45,913 nucleotides of DNA. Source: Halieaceae bacterium (GTDB taxonomy: Bacteria > Pseudomonadota > Gammaproteobacteria > Pseudomonadales > Halieaceae). A model generated the notes under the pieces. The model searched no databases. It worked only from the letters and a program-made list of their open reading frames with translations, and was not told the origin of the DNA. A program made the position numbers and the translations under genes. Each line of letters begins with the position of its first letter. Position 1 is the first letter of the stretch. Of the stretch, positions 8,722 through 17,896 are shown piece after piece. The DNA lies in assembly GCA_026710905.1 (NCBI GenBank), contig JAPOQD010000022.1, positions 1-45,913 of the forward strand, written 5' to 3'.

Positions 8722-8893
8722 GGTTTTCTCCTGTCCAGCTCAAGACACGACTCGCCGTACCCGAACCTTTACAAAATAGTAGACCAACCGGGTATATAGC
8801 TTGCGTTGCAATGCCTCACCGCCCCCCTGGCTGCACTTCAATCCTCGCTGAGCGTAGAATGTGCGCCCGGTAATCACAACAGGGAGTCTTGCT

Positions 8894-9475
8894 ATGAGCG
8901 AGTACAGGCGGGTTTTAAACAAGGCTGGTATGGGAATTCAGGACGGTTTGCCCTTACAAGCCAGCAGCGGCGGTATCGAAGAATTGCGGGCCGATATTCA
9001 ACGGCTCATGGATATGGAGGCTATCCGCCAGTTGAAGCACAGCTACTTCCGCTGTATCGACACCGCCAACCTGGAAGAATTGGCCACCCTGTTCCACGAG
9101 GACGTACTGGTGCACTTCGTTGGCGGCAACTACGAGTGGAAACTGCAAGGGAAACAGGAGTATGTGGATTCCATCGGCGCTTCCTTCAGCAATCAGTCGG
9201 TGGGCCATCACAATGGCCACCAGCCGGAGATTCAAATACTCAGCAAGACCGAAGCCACGGCGATCTGGTACCTGGCGGACAACATGTGGATACTCAATCA
9301 CGGCGCCTTCACCACCGGCACCGCCATCTACTGGGATCGTTATATTAAGGAAGATGGCCGCTGGCTGATCCGCGAAACCCGCTATGAACGCCTCTACGAG
9401 ATCAATCGCCAGGGCGAAAAGCCGGAGCTGGCCTCACACTACCTTGGCGCACATGGCGCTCAAGCCCAACTCTAG
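8894..9475 (+). CDS. SnoaL-like / nuclear transport factor 2 family protein
   Basis: A 193-residue protein starting at ATG 8894, seven bases after AGGGAG; an in-frame codon at 8861 lacks such a site. From about residue 34 the sequence (MEAIRQLKHSYFRCIDTANL and LATLFHEDVLVHF) is the cone-shaped alpha+beta fold of the SnoaL_4 type. Members bind hydrophobic small molecules and act as isomerases, dehydratases or cyclases, or are inactive binding proteins. The next gene, an epoxide hydrolase, begins 68 bases later on the same strand and is followed by a thioesterase, so a three-gene degradation operon is likely. The specific reaction is not known. Confidence 0.85.
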   Translation: MSEYRRVLNKAGMGIQDGLPLQASSGGIEELRADIQRLMDMEAIRQLKHSYFRCIDTANLEELATLFHEDVLVHFVGGNYEWKLQGKQEYVDSIGASFSNQSVGHHNGHQPEIQILSKTEATAIWYLADNMWILNHGAFTTGTAIYWDRYIKEDGRWLIRETRYERLYEINRQGEKPELASHYLGAHGAQAQL

Positions 9476-9543
9476 TAACTACGTCCGTGCCTGGGACCAA
9501 GCGCGGCCACCATTCTTGAATTTTTCTCGGGAGAGAAACCAAC

Positions 9544-10707
9544 ATGGAAATAACCCCCTTCAAGGTTGATATAGCCGAAGCTCAACTGGAAGATCTCCGA
9601 AATCGTCTGGATAACACACGCTGGCCTGAACGGGAAGCGGTATCCGACTGGAGCCAGGGTATACCGCTGTCCTATACCAGGAAGTTGGCGGATTACTGGC
9701 GCAATGACTACGATTGGCGGCGCTGGGAAACGAAGTTGAATAGCTGGGATCAGTTTACCACCGGGATTTCTGGCCTCGACATCCATTTCCTGCATGTACG
9801 CAGCCCCCACGAAAATGCCCTGCCCATGGTGGTTACCCACGGTTGGCCCGGGTCAATCGTTGAATTTCACAAAATTATCGAGCCGTTGACGAATCCGGTG
9901 GACCACGGTGGCAAGGCCGAGGACGCCTTCCATCTGGTGGTCCCGACCCTGCCCGGTTATGGTTTTTCCGGCAAACCGTCCAGTCAGGGTACCGGCGTAG
10001 TACAGATCGGCCACATGTGGGGTGAGTTGATGGCGCGGCTGGGTTACCGGCGTTATGTCGCCCAGGGCGGTGACTGGGGCTCCGCGGTGACCCATTCAAT
10101 TGGCCAAAGCCAGACGGAACACTGCGCCGCTATCCATATCAACATGCCCGTGGTGGCGCCCGCTGAAGATACCATGGACAATCTCAGCGAGCAGGAGCAG
10201 GCGGCGCTGGAAAGCATCGGCCATTATGACCGCTGGGATTCCGGTTACTCGAAACAACAGAGCACCCGCCCGCAAACCCTGGGCTACAGCCTGGCCGATT
10301 CACCGGTAGGGCAAATGGCCTGGATCGTTGAAAAATTCTGGGCCTGGACAGATTGCGGTGTGGAGGGCGAGCAGCATCCGGAAAATGCGCTCAGCAAGGA
10401 CGAACTACTCGATAACGTGATGATGTACTGGCTCACCAATTCCGCCGCATCCTCCGCCCGCCTTTACTGGGAGAGTTTTAACGACTTCAACATGGACCCC
10501 ATCCACATTCCGGTGGGCTGCTCGATTTACCCCCGTGAGATTTTTCGCTGCAGCCGGCGCTGGGCCGAGAGCCGCTTCAGTAACATCATTCACTGGAACC
10601 ATCTTGACAAAGGCGGCCATTTCGCCGCCCTCGAACAACCGGAACTGTTTGTGGAAGAATTGCGCGCCTGCTTTCGCCAGTTGCCTGAGCGGAGCATGGG
10701 CGCATGA
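9544..10707 (+). CDS. Epoxide hydrolase (EHN-domain alpha/beta hydrolase)
   Basis: A 387-residue enzyme with the N-terminal epoxide hydrolase domain (residues 2 to about 108; TPFKVDIAEAQLEDLRNRL, YDWRRWE) and an alpha/beta-hydrolase core. The oxyanion motif HGWPG is at 99-103, the nucleophile is Asp177 in GGDWGS and the catalytic His is His359 in GGHFAALEQPE. It would open an epoxide to a diol through a covalent ester intermediate. A GGGAG ribosome site lies upstream. Its TGA overlaps the ATG of the following thioesterase (ATGA), which means tight co-expression and suggests that the diol belongs to a CoA-linked or fatty-acid-like degradation pathway. Confidence 0.92.
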   Translation: MEITPFKVDIAEAQLEDLRNRLDNTRWPEREAVSDWSQGIPLSYTRKLADYWRNDYDWRRWETKLNSWDQFTTGISGLDIHFLHVRSPHENALPMVVTHGWPGSIVEFHKIIEPLTNPVDHGGKAEDAFHLVVPTLPGYGFSGKPSSQGTGVVQIGHMWGELMARLGYRRYVAQGGDWGSAVTHSIGQSQTEHCAAIHINMPVVAPAEDTMDNLSEQEQAALESIGHYDRWDSGYSKQQSTRPQTLGYSLADSPVGQMAWIVEKFWAWTDCGVEGEQHPENALSKDELLDNVMMYWLTNSAASSARLYWESFNDFNMDPIHIPVGCSIYPREIFRCSRRWAESRFSNIIHWNHLDKGGHFAALEQPELFVEELRACFRQLPERSMGA

Positions 10708-11378
10708 CGGAACCGTTCTTCAACCCCTATGCTACGGAACAGGTTTCACCGCCCTATTCGGAGCACTGGCAAGCCAAACGGCGGCTGGCCCAGGCTATTC
10801 GTGAGTTAACCGAAGTGCTGGTGACCTCCGCTCCTTCCGTAGCGGAAATGGACAGTATCTCCGAACGCCTGGAACTGCAGGCCAGGCAACTTGCCGAAAG
10901 CACACGTCTCTATGGCTTGATGGCATTTATCCGTGACGGCAATCACGGTCAGCATGCAGAATTGAATCACGAACTGAACAGCGTGGGGGGTTGGAGTAAC
11001 CCCCTGGCTCCGGGGTTGAATATGTGGTTTGAGGATGGCGTGGCCCACGGCAGGGTGAGTCTCGGCTACGCCTACGAGGGCCCGCCGGAACATCTGCACG
11101 GTGGGCATGTGGCCGCGCTGTTTGACCAGTTCATGGGCATGACACAGATTTTGGCCAAGCACCCAGGCATGACCGCTCGTCTCAACATTCGCTACCAGCG
11201 GCCTACTCCGCTCAACACGGAACTGGTGCTGCGCGCTGAACTGGTCTCGGAAAACCACCCCAAGACCGTGGTCAAAGCCACCATCTCCGCCCACGGGAAA
11301 GTTACCGCCACAGGCGAAGCCCTGTTCGTCAGGCCCTCACGGAGGAATCCGGCGGTGCGCAAAATGTCCTTGGACTGA
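10704..11378 (+). CDS. PaaI-type hotdog-fold thioesterase
   Basis: A 224-residue protein translationally coupled to the epoxide hydrolase gene by an ATGA overlap. The first 100 residues are helical and less conserved; the second half is a hotdog domain with the HGGHVAALFDQFMGM helix region and strands LNIRYQRPTPLNTELVLRAELV. In the PaaI/ACOT group, such domains hydrolyse acyl- or aryl-CoA thioesters. The HGG..A..D arrangement on the central helix is the usual active-site layout. Partners in the SnoaL-epoxide hydrolase-thioesterase run suggest clean-up or release of a CoA intermediate. It ends six bases from the convergent DUF4214 gene. Confidence 0.85.
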   Translation: MTEPFFNPYATEQVSPPYSEHWQAKRRLAQAIRELTEVLVTSAPSVAEMDSISERLELQARQLAESTRLYGLMAFIRDGNHGQHAELNHELNSVGGWSNPLAPGLNMWFEDGVAHGRVSLGYAYEGPPEHLHGGHVAALFDQFMGMTQILAKHPGMTARLNIRYQRPTPLNTELVLRAELVSENHPKTVVKATISAHGKVTATGEALFVRPSRRNPAVRKMSLD

Positions 11379-11384
11379 GTTCTG

Positions 11385-13649
11385 CTACGGCAAGGGCTGC
11401 AGGTGATAGTTGCCCAGCAGGATGAACATCTCATCTTCGGTGGTGACGCCGCCCCGGACCACACAGGCGTCACAGGCTCCACCATCCCCACATAGACTGT
11501 CGTCGGCTCCACAGTACTCCCCAGGGGATGCGCCACCCGCACAGTAGGCATCGTTTACGCAGCGGCTGCCAATGGAAGTGGAATTGCGCTTGAGCAGTTC
11601 GGGGTATTCCTTGCCGTTGTCGTAGGTTACACAAAACTTGATGGTGCGCTCCGCGGCGTCTGTTGAATCGTATGGCAGCGGCGGGTCGTAATTCAGCACC
11701 AGGGGATCATTATAGATACGGCTGAGGTAGTCAGCCGGATCCGTGTTTGGGGCGCACCTCGCGGCTACCGTGCAGGCGGGATCCTGCGGCGGCAGCCAGG
11801 ATTGCCAGAGAACGTTGCGCTGGTGGGCATGGGAACCCAGTTGGGTCAGCCTTGCGCCCCGTGGCAAGGTAAAGGTTGAGCAGTAGGTGCGCTGTTCATA
11901 GGGCGGCACATTGGCGACAAAGATATCCTTGGAATCGAAGATGGCGCGATTCCGATACTGACGCTGCTCCGGACCGGCAAACCAGAAACTGTTGTACTGT
12001 TCAATGGTCGTGTCTTGGGCGGACAGGTTGAAGGCGTGGGAATTCCAGATGATGACCCCCCGGCTGGGCAGTACGCTGTAAACACCTTCCACCCGGTTGG
12101 AACTGGAAATGGGGGACTGGGCTCCACCCATGGAGACACTGTTTCTGCGGTGGTCCGGCGCCCCCCAGCCGATGCAGGCGGTGCTTTTCTGCGCCACGGT
12201 GCCGCACACCAGTAATTCACCACCGCAATCGGCGCCGCCCTGTTCGACCGCTATCCCAATACGGGTCGGGTCGCAGGGGCTGCCCTGGTGGGGGCCGTTG
12301 AGACACTGCCACTCACCCCAAGAGGGGTCCAGCGGGGGAGTCTTGCCCACATAGACATCGATTATACTGTGATGTGACTGGGGGTCCTGGGTCAGGACCC
12401 TGGCATTGGTGGCAAAACAGCTACCCTCGTAGTCGCTATATTGCCCTCCCTCACAGGGAGTCAGGGCATGCTCGGGGAGTGCGCCGGGCTGCTGCTCCAA
12501 ATCATAATAGGTGGCGTAACAAACTTCGTTTTCACTGTTGGCGTGTACAGTCCAGGGTCCACTGACGAATTGTACGCCCTCACCCAGGGCGGGTGGCGCC
12601 GGCGGCGCAATCTTGTTGGCCCGGCGGGGGGTGCTGTGCTTGCACCCCAGCAAGCTGGCTACTTCATCCACATCCTCGTGTTCCGGGGCGCCGCCGCGAA
12701 TCCACAAGCGAAGCGCCTCAAGATGATTCTCAGTCAGAGGGCCGGCGCCAATCGGCATGGGGCTGCCCCCACCGGCCGGCAACACCATACCCAGGGTTGC
12801 CGCCGCCAGTTTGAGATAGAGAAAGCTCAAGGCCTGCTCGCCGGGGTACACCAATTGCAGGGGCTCGGTCAGGTTTGCCGCCGCCTCCACCCGGAACAGG
12901 TTCCGATAGGCCACTTCCGGCCGCAGGTCCAGGCCGGTGGAGGGGTTGCCGCCATGGCAGGCTGAATTTGTGCAGTTGTAAGCGTCGAAGACCAGCGCCT
13001 GAATGCGTTCGAAACTGCCCTGGTACTGGCTGCAATTATCTTCTCCCGAGCCACCGAAAAACTGGTCCAGCAGTTGCTCCGCCCGGTTAACGGAAGCGCC
13101 GGTTTCATCGATTTCGCTGAGTATGGCCCTGGCGTCGGCAATGTGTTCATCTCCGTAGGGGAAATCACTGTCCCGCACCAGGTCGGTAAAGGCGTGGGCA
13201 ACACCGAGCTTGTTAGCCACAATCACAGCATCCTTGTCTCTTACGCCGTTGTAGATATCCAGGGCGATGGAAGCCAGGCTCCTGTCGCCGTTATCAAGTT
13301 GACCCACATAGAAATTGCGGCCTTGTGGATCGGCGTCACGCCCGAATAATTGCTGATAGATATTGTCCACCAATTGCCGGTTGTTCAGCTCGCCAAAACG
13401 TTCAATGTATTCCTCGGAATTGCCGAAATGCTCAATGATTTCCTGCAACTCCCCTCCGTTCTCTTCCAGTTTACCCACCCAGAAATCCAAACCACCAGGG
13501 TCTGCCGGGCGCCCGTAGTAGGCCAGGTACATGGCCTGCACCCTGGTTTCGTTATCGGTGGCCTCGCCGTGGCTCCAGGCCGGCAGCGGGCCCAGCAACA
13601 GCGGCAATAGTCCAGCGGCCAGAAGTTTGTAGATCATCCGTATTCTCAT
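11385..13649 (-). CDS. Secreted DUF4214 / cytochrome-c-like / peptidylglycine-monooxygenase-like copper protein
   Basis: About 754 residues from ATG 13649, which puts a signal peptide (MRIRMIYKLLAAGLLPLLL) first. Residues 38-125 hold two DUF4214-like units (AMYLAYYGRPADPGGLDFWV and IYQQLFGRDADPQGRNFYV). Residues 215-325 look like a c-type cytochrome segment: a C-x4-CH site (Cys226, Cys231, His232), MPIGAGPLTENHLEAL and LRLWIRGGAP. The C-terminal half resembles PHM and dopamine beta-hydroxylase: a His pair 426-427, His538, the H-x-H pair 607/609, CVTYDN, and EMF with Met741. These would be the ligands of two mononuclear copper centres hydroxylating a substrate with electrons possibly from the haem segment. 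Two Cys-rich insertions interrupt the copper module. The substrate is unknown. I assign the domains by motif, not by search. Confidence 0.75.
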   Translation of the reverse strand: MRIRMIYKLLAAGLLPLLLGPLPAWSHGEATDNETRVQAMYLAYYGRPADPGGLDFWVGKLEENGGELQEIIEHFGNSEEYIERFGELNNRQLVDNIYQQLFGRDADPQGRNFYVGQLDNGDRSLASIALDIYNGVRDKDAVIVANKLGVAHAFTDLVRDSDFPYGDEHIADARAILSEIDETGASVNRAEQLLDQFFGGSGEDNCSQYQGSFERIQALVFDAYNCTNSACHGGNPSTGLDLRPEVAYRNLFRVEAAANLTEPLQLVYPGEQALSFLYLKLAAATLGMVLPAGGGSPMPIGAGPLTENHLEALRLWIRGGAPEHEDVDEVASLLGCKHSTPRRANKIAPPAPPALGEGVQFVSGPWTVHANSENEVCYATYYDLEQQPGALPEHALTPCEGGQYSDYEGSCFATNARVLTQDPQSHHSIIDVYVGKTPPLDPSWGEWQCLNGPHQGSPCDPTRIGIAVEQGGADCGGELLVCGTVAQKSTACIGWGAPDHRRNSVSMGGAQSPISSSNRVEGVYSVLPSRGVIIWNSHAFNLSAQDTTIEQYNSFWFAGPEQRQYRNRAIFDSKDIFVANVPPYEQRTYCSTFTLPRGARLTQLGSHAHQRNVLWQSWLPPQDPACTVAARCAPNTDPADYLSRIYNDPLVLNYDPPLPYDSTDAAERTIKFCVTYDNGKEYPELLKRNSTSIGSRCVNDAYCAGGASPGEYCGADDSLCGDGGACDACVVRGGVTTEDEMFILLGNYHLQPLP

Positions 13650-13744
13650 GAATTCGCGGAGGGCGCCTTCTCGACATACGTCGCGGCGAAGTTTACCCTG
13701 CCATTTGGAACAGACCAATACAGCCACCACGACAGGAGTTCGTT

Positions 13745-14530
13745 ATGTCAGCCCTATCCGGAAAACTCGCCGGTAAAGTCGCCGTCATCACCGGCGCCGG
13801 TGCAGGTATCGGCAAAGCCAGCGCCCTGCTCTTCGCCGCCGCAGGAGCCACCGTGGCGGTAGTCAGCCTGCTCGCCGATGAGTGCAAGGCCGTAGTCACT
13901 GAAATAAAATCCGGCGGCGGCAACGCGCTGAGCTGCCCCTGTGACGTAACCCAGCCGCAGCAGATCAACGACACCCTCGGCCAGATTCAGGCCGAACTTG
14001 GCCGGGTCGATATTTTGCTGAATAATGCCGGCGGCGCCATGCCGGTGGCATTCAAGGAACAGGATGATGCGTATTATCGCCTGGTGATGAAACTCAACCT
14101 GGAGTCGGTTCACTACGCCATCCGCGCTGTGCTTCCCATCATGCTGCAACAGGGCAGTGGCAACATCATTTCCATCTCTTCCGGTGCGGGTATCAACTAC
14201 GTCCCCGGCTTGATCAGCTATGGCGCCGCCAAGGCCGGACTTACCCAGCTTACACGCGGTATTGCTGTCGAATATGGAGGCCAGGGAATTCGCGCCAACG
14301 TAATTGCGCCGGGGCTGATGGACACAGAGGGGGTGCGCGCCTGGCTCGCAACCGAGGACCCCAACAAACGTGCCAGGTTCCAGGCGGAGATACCGGTCGG
14401 GCGGCTCGGCGCTCCTACCGATATTGCCCATGCGGCGCTGTTTCTCGCTTCGGATGAGTCCAGCTTTATCAGTGGGGTACTTCTGCCTGTGGACGGTGCC
14501 ATACACGCCCGCTTGGCCGGCCCTGGCTGA
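13745..14530 (+). CDS. SDR family oxidoreductase
   Basis: A 261-residue classical short-chain dehydrogenase. TGAGAGIG (residues 17-24) binds the dinucleotide, NNAGG follows the fourth strand, and the catalytic Ser (ISISSGAG), Tyr159 and Lys163 (YGAAK) are present. The C-terminal ALFLASDESSFISGVLLPVDGA is typical of members that reduce 3-oxoacyl groups or oxidise secondary alcohols. CAGGAG six bases upstream supports ATG 13745. It diverges from the copper protein gene with a 95-base gap, so the two may share a control region. It is distinct from the SDR at 7927-8721, and its substrate is unknown. Confidence 0.92.
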   Translation: MSALSGKLAGKVAVITGAGAGIGKASALLFAAAGATVAVVSLLADECKAVVTEIKSGGGNALSCPCDVTQPQQINDTLGQIQAELGRVDILLNNAGGAMPVAFKEQDDAYYRLVMKLNLESVHYAIRAVLPIMLQQGSGNIISISSGAGINYVPGLISYGAAKAGLTQLTRGIAVEYGGQGIRANVIAPGLMDTEGVRAWLATEDPNKRARFQAEIPVGRLGAPTDIAHAALFLASDESSFISGVLLPVDGAIHARLAGPG

Positions 14531-14548
14531 GCCACTGCTTCAGCCAGG
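14522..14548. terminator. Hairpin between convergent SDR and RND genes
   Basis: Nine-base arms (14522-14530 and 14540-14548) around a nine-base loop form a perfect inverted repeat that includes the SDR stop codon. There is no T-tract on either side, so it may be a weak bidirectional terminator or an RNA-stabilising stem. Confidence 0.4.
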
Positions 14549-14556
14549 TGAGCCTG

Positions 14557-17500
14557 CTACCAGCCGCTCCGCTGGCTGCTCAGGGCCCAGCCAACGCGGC
14601 GCCCGAACCACAGCCGCAAATCCTGATCCACCAGGTACAGAACCGGCAACAGGATCAGACTGACCAACCCTCCGCAGGCTACTCCCCAGGCCATGCTCAT
14701 AAACACCGGGGTGAGGTAGCTGTTCTCGCCCATGATGCCGTAGGCGGTCGGTACCAGGCCGGCAAAGGTAGTGATAGAGGTGATCACAATCGGCCGGAAG
14801 CGTTGCCTGGCGGCGCCGGCAATTTCCTCGGCAGTGAGAAATGCGCCCTTGCCCTTGCGCCGTTCATTAAGGGTATGCATCAGCACCAGCGAATCATTGA
14901 CCAGTACGCCCATCAAACCGATCACCCCGGTTATGGCCATGGTGCCCATGTTCATACCCTGTAACGAATAGGCCAGTACCACGCCGACCAATCCAAAAGG
15001 CAGGCACAACATGATCACGAAGGGCTGTGACAGGGAATTGAACAGGATGATAAGCACAGCCAAAATAGCCAAAAAACACAGCAGGGCGGCACGACTCAGC
15101 TCTGCGCCCAACCTGGCTGACTCCTCCAATACACCGCTATTCGACAGGCGTAACTGAGGGTAACGATTGGGCCAGTCCTGCTGGCTGATAAATTCCTCAA
15201 GTTCGGCATTTATTAATGCCGTACTGGTTTGGCTCTCGTCAATGCGCGCAGATACGGTGACGGTGCGTTTCCCAAGGTAGTGTTTAATACCGGCAATTCC
15301 CGGCCGCAAAGTAAAATCCACAACTCCACCAAGGTAAACCACCTGTCCCGCGCTATTGACTATCGGTAAGTTTCCCAGGTGGTTCAACTCTGCCGCTTCC
15401 CCTACCGGCAACTGCAAGCGGTAGCGTACCCGCTCATCCAGGGTTTGCAGTTCATCAACCAACAAGCCATCCACCGCGATGCTCAGCGCCTGGATCAACT
15501 GCTCCACGGTGAGCCCACGCGCCGCCAGCAACTCATACTTGATGTCCAGGTCAATCACATCCTTACCGGGGGAATGACTGTTCCAGGTCACGGTCACCGC
15601 TGGATGCCGCTCCAGCCAGGCCTGCACCTGCCGCGCCACCTGGAAGCGTTCCTCGCCGCTGCTGATGACCTCCATTTGTACCGGTTCTCCAGTCACCGGA
15701 AGGTCATCCTGGGCTACCACTACCAGTTCATGGTCCCCGGCAATGGATTCTCCCCATTCCCGCAATGTAGTCTCCACTCCGCGAGTGGTGGTGTCTCCAC
15801 GCCGGTCGTTGATGGGCACCAATTGCACGGCGATCAACGCCCAGGCCTGGCTGCGGCCTTCCGTTGCGCCATAGAAATTGTTGTCGTGATGGCCCACTTG
15901 GCTGGTGATGTGCATCAGGTCCCTGGGGTCCACATAATCCCTGGCCCCCCGCTCCAGGCTTTGGACCAGGGCGACGGTTTCCTCAAAACGGGTACCCGGC
16001 GGCAACTCAACCTTGATATGCACTGTGTCTATATCGATGTCCGGGAAGATGCTGTAACGAATGGTCATCGCCCCCAGGCTCATGACCGTGGTAAAGGTCA
16101 GCACAAACACCACCAGGGTTGAGTATCGATACCGCAGGCAGCGCAGGATCAAGGTACGGTAGCGATCGCGCAAAATCTCGAAGGCCCTGCGTTGCGGCGC
16201 CTGCCCACGACTGGAGATATGGGCGAGATGGCTGGGCAACAAGAGTTGGCTCTCCAATAAAGAGGCCAGCAGCAGCAGTATCACCGCCACCGGGAAGGGC
16301 CGCATCCAGTCGCCGTAGGAACCGCTCAATGCGAGTAGGGGAGCAAAGGCCAGCATGGTGGTGATAGCGCTGAAGATCACCGGCCGCGCCATCTGGCCGG
16401 CGCCCAGAATGCTTGCCTCACCCGGCGCCAGGCCCTCCCCGCGCAGACGCTGGGTGTTTTCACTCACCACTACAGCATCGTCCACCAGAATACCCATCAT
16501 GAGGATGATTCCGCAGAGACTACTGGCATTGATGGTATTTCCGGTCCAGTCCAGCAGCAGAAAACACAGACAGACCGCGAAGGGAATACCCACGACTACC
16601 CAAAGGGCCATGCGCAATTGCAGGAAATAACACAGCAGCAGGAACACCGCGGCCAGGCCCAACAGGGCATTCCCGGCCAATACTTCCAGCATATTTACGG
16701 TGAGGCGCGAGATATCCCCCACCATCACCAACTCCACACCGTCAGGCAAAACCTGACGATTGACAAACTCGCGCACATTTGCCGCGGTGTGCAATTCGTC
16801 CGCCTGGGCTTGCTTGAGTACATTCAGGGCGATGCTCATGCGCCCATCCACCCGGGACTGAATCTCCCAGTCCTCGTAGCCTTCCAGCACAGTGGCGACA
16901 TCCCGAAGTTGCACCGAGTTACCCGGTTCCCTGGCGCGGATGATCACTTCTTCCACTTCCAGGGGGTCGCGGAACTGGCCGCTGGCGACAATTTTTTTCT
17001 CCGTTGCAAAGGAATCAACGGCGCCGCCGCTACCACGAAGGTTGCGGGCGCGAATGGCGGAAATGATTTCCTGGTGGGAAATACCCAGGCGGGCAAGCCG
17101 TTCCGGTTGCAGTAGAATCTTTATTTCCGGACGCCGGTATCCCAGCTTTTCCACACTGGCTACGCCATCCACTTCGCGCAGGCCGGCGACCGTCTGCCGG
17201 GCCACGCTGCGTAAAAGCGCTTCGGACACAGGTCCCGTCACATGCACTTCCATGACTGGAGTTGTTAGCGTCGACAGTTCTTCCAGCAGCGGTTTCTCTA
17301 CCAGCTCGGCAGGCAGGCGCGCCTCGGCCCTGGTCACAGCGTTCTGTAGCCGGCGCAAAATATCCTCCCTGGCGAAACCTTCCAGATCGAGTTCCAGGCT
17401 GATTACCGACAGACTCTCCATGGAATTGGAATACAATTTGTCGATACCCTCGACTTCCAACAGTTCTTCTTCCAAAGGCAGGGTAATGGACAATTCCACT

Positions 17501-17676
17501 TCTTCCGGTCCTGCCCCGGGATGAACTGTCGTGATATTGACCAAACCGAACTCTACATGGGGGTTGTACTCGTAGCGCATGCCGCCAATGTTGATCCAGC
17601 CAATGGCGAATACCAGGGCCATAATGAGGTTGACCAATAATGGCCGCTGCACAAACCAGGCAATAACCGGCTGCAT
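14557..17676 (-). CDS. RND efflux transporter, inner-membrane permease subunit
   Basis: About 1039 residues from ATG 17676, where the conserved N-terminus (MQPVIAWFVQRPLLVNLIMA) begins; upstream in-frame sequence is not family-like. The layout is that of AcrB-type permeases: TM1, a large periplasmic domain, a TM bundle containing GILVDDAVVVSE with the proton-relay pair Asp399-Asp400, a second periplasmic domain, and a final bundle ending near VLYLVDQDLRLWF. It would export hydrophobic or amphipathic compounds by proton antiport. It follows the membrane fusion protein gene on the same strand, but after an unusually long 220-base gap. No outer-membrane channel gene is adjacent, so a shared TolC-like channel is presumed. 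Confidence 0.93.
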   Translation of the reverse strand: MQPVIAWFVQRPLLVNLIMALVFAIGWINIGGMRYEYNPHVEFGLVNITTVHPGAGPEEVELSITLPLEEELLEVEGIDKLYSNSMESLSVISLELDLEGFAREDILRRLQNAVTRAEARLPAELVEKPLLEELSTLTTPVMEVHVTGPVSEALLRSVARQTVAGLREVDGVASVEKLGYRRPEIKILLQPERLARLGISHQEIISAIRARNLRGSGGAVDSFATEKKIVASGQFRDPLEVEEVIIRAREPGNSVQLRDVATVLEGYEDWEIQSRVDGRMSIALNVLKQAQADELHTAANVREFVNRQVLPDGVELVMVGDISRLTVNMLEVLAGNALLGLAAVFLLLCYFLQLRMALWVVVGIPFAVCLCFLLLDWTGNTINASSLCGIILMMGILVDDAVVVSENTQRLRGEGLAPGEASILGAGQMARPVIFSAITTMLAFAPLLALSGSYGDWMRPFPVAVILLLLASLLESQLLLPSHLAHISSRGQAPQRRAFEILRDRYRTLILRCLRYRYSTLVVFVLTFTTVMSLGAMTIRYSIFPDIDIDTVHIKVELPPGTRFEETVALVQSLERGARDYVDPRDLMHITSQVGHHDNNFYGATEGRSQAWALIAVQLVPINDRRGDTTTRGVETTLREWGESIAGDHELVVVAQDDLPVTGEPVQMEVISSGEERFQVARQVQAWLERHPAVTVTWNSHSPGKDVIDLDIKYELLAARGLTVEQLIQALSIAVDGLLVDELQTLDERVRYRLQLPVGEAAELNHLGNLPIVNSAGQVVYLGGVVDFTLRPGIAGIKHYLGKRTVTVSARIDESQTSTALINAELEEFISQQDWPNRYPQLRLSNSGVLEESARLGAELSRAALLCFLAILAVLIILFNSLSQPFVIMLCLPFGLVGVVLAYSLQGMNMGTMAITGVIGLMGVLVNDSLVLMHTLNERRKGKGAFLTAEEIAGAARQRFRPIVITSITTFAGLVPTAYGIMGENSYLTPVFMSMAWGVACGGLVSLILLPVLYLVDQDLRLWFGRRVGWALSSQRSGW

Positions 17677-17896
17677 GGGCGTTAGCCGCAGTGTGGCGCC
17701 TGCCGGCGCGGAGATTGTGTGCCAAGTAGGGTTTGATGCCGCCAAAACACGCCAAGCGTGGTGCTTACAGGGTACCCAGGCCACCCTCCTGCCTGGCTCC
17801 GATATACAAGTACAAAACGGGCGGTGCTAGCGTACAGGCGCCACATGGCGGCAAACCCACCCTTGGCCCACTTGGCGGTAACGCCGTAAACGCTAT

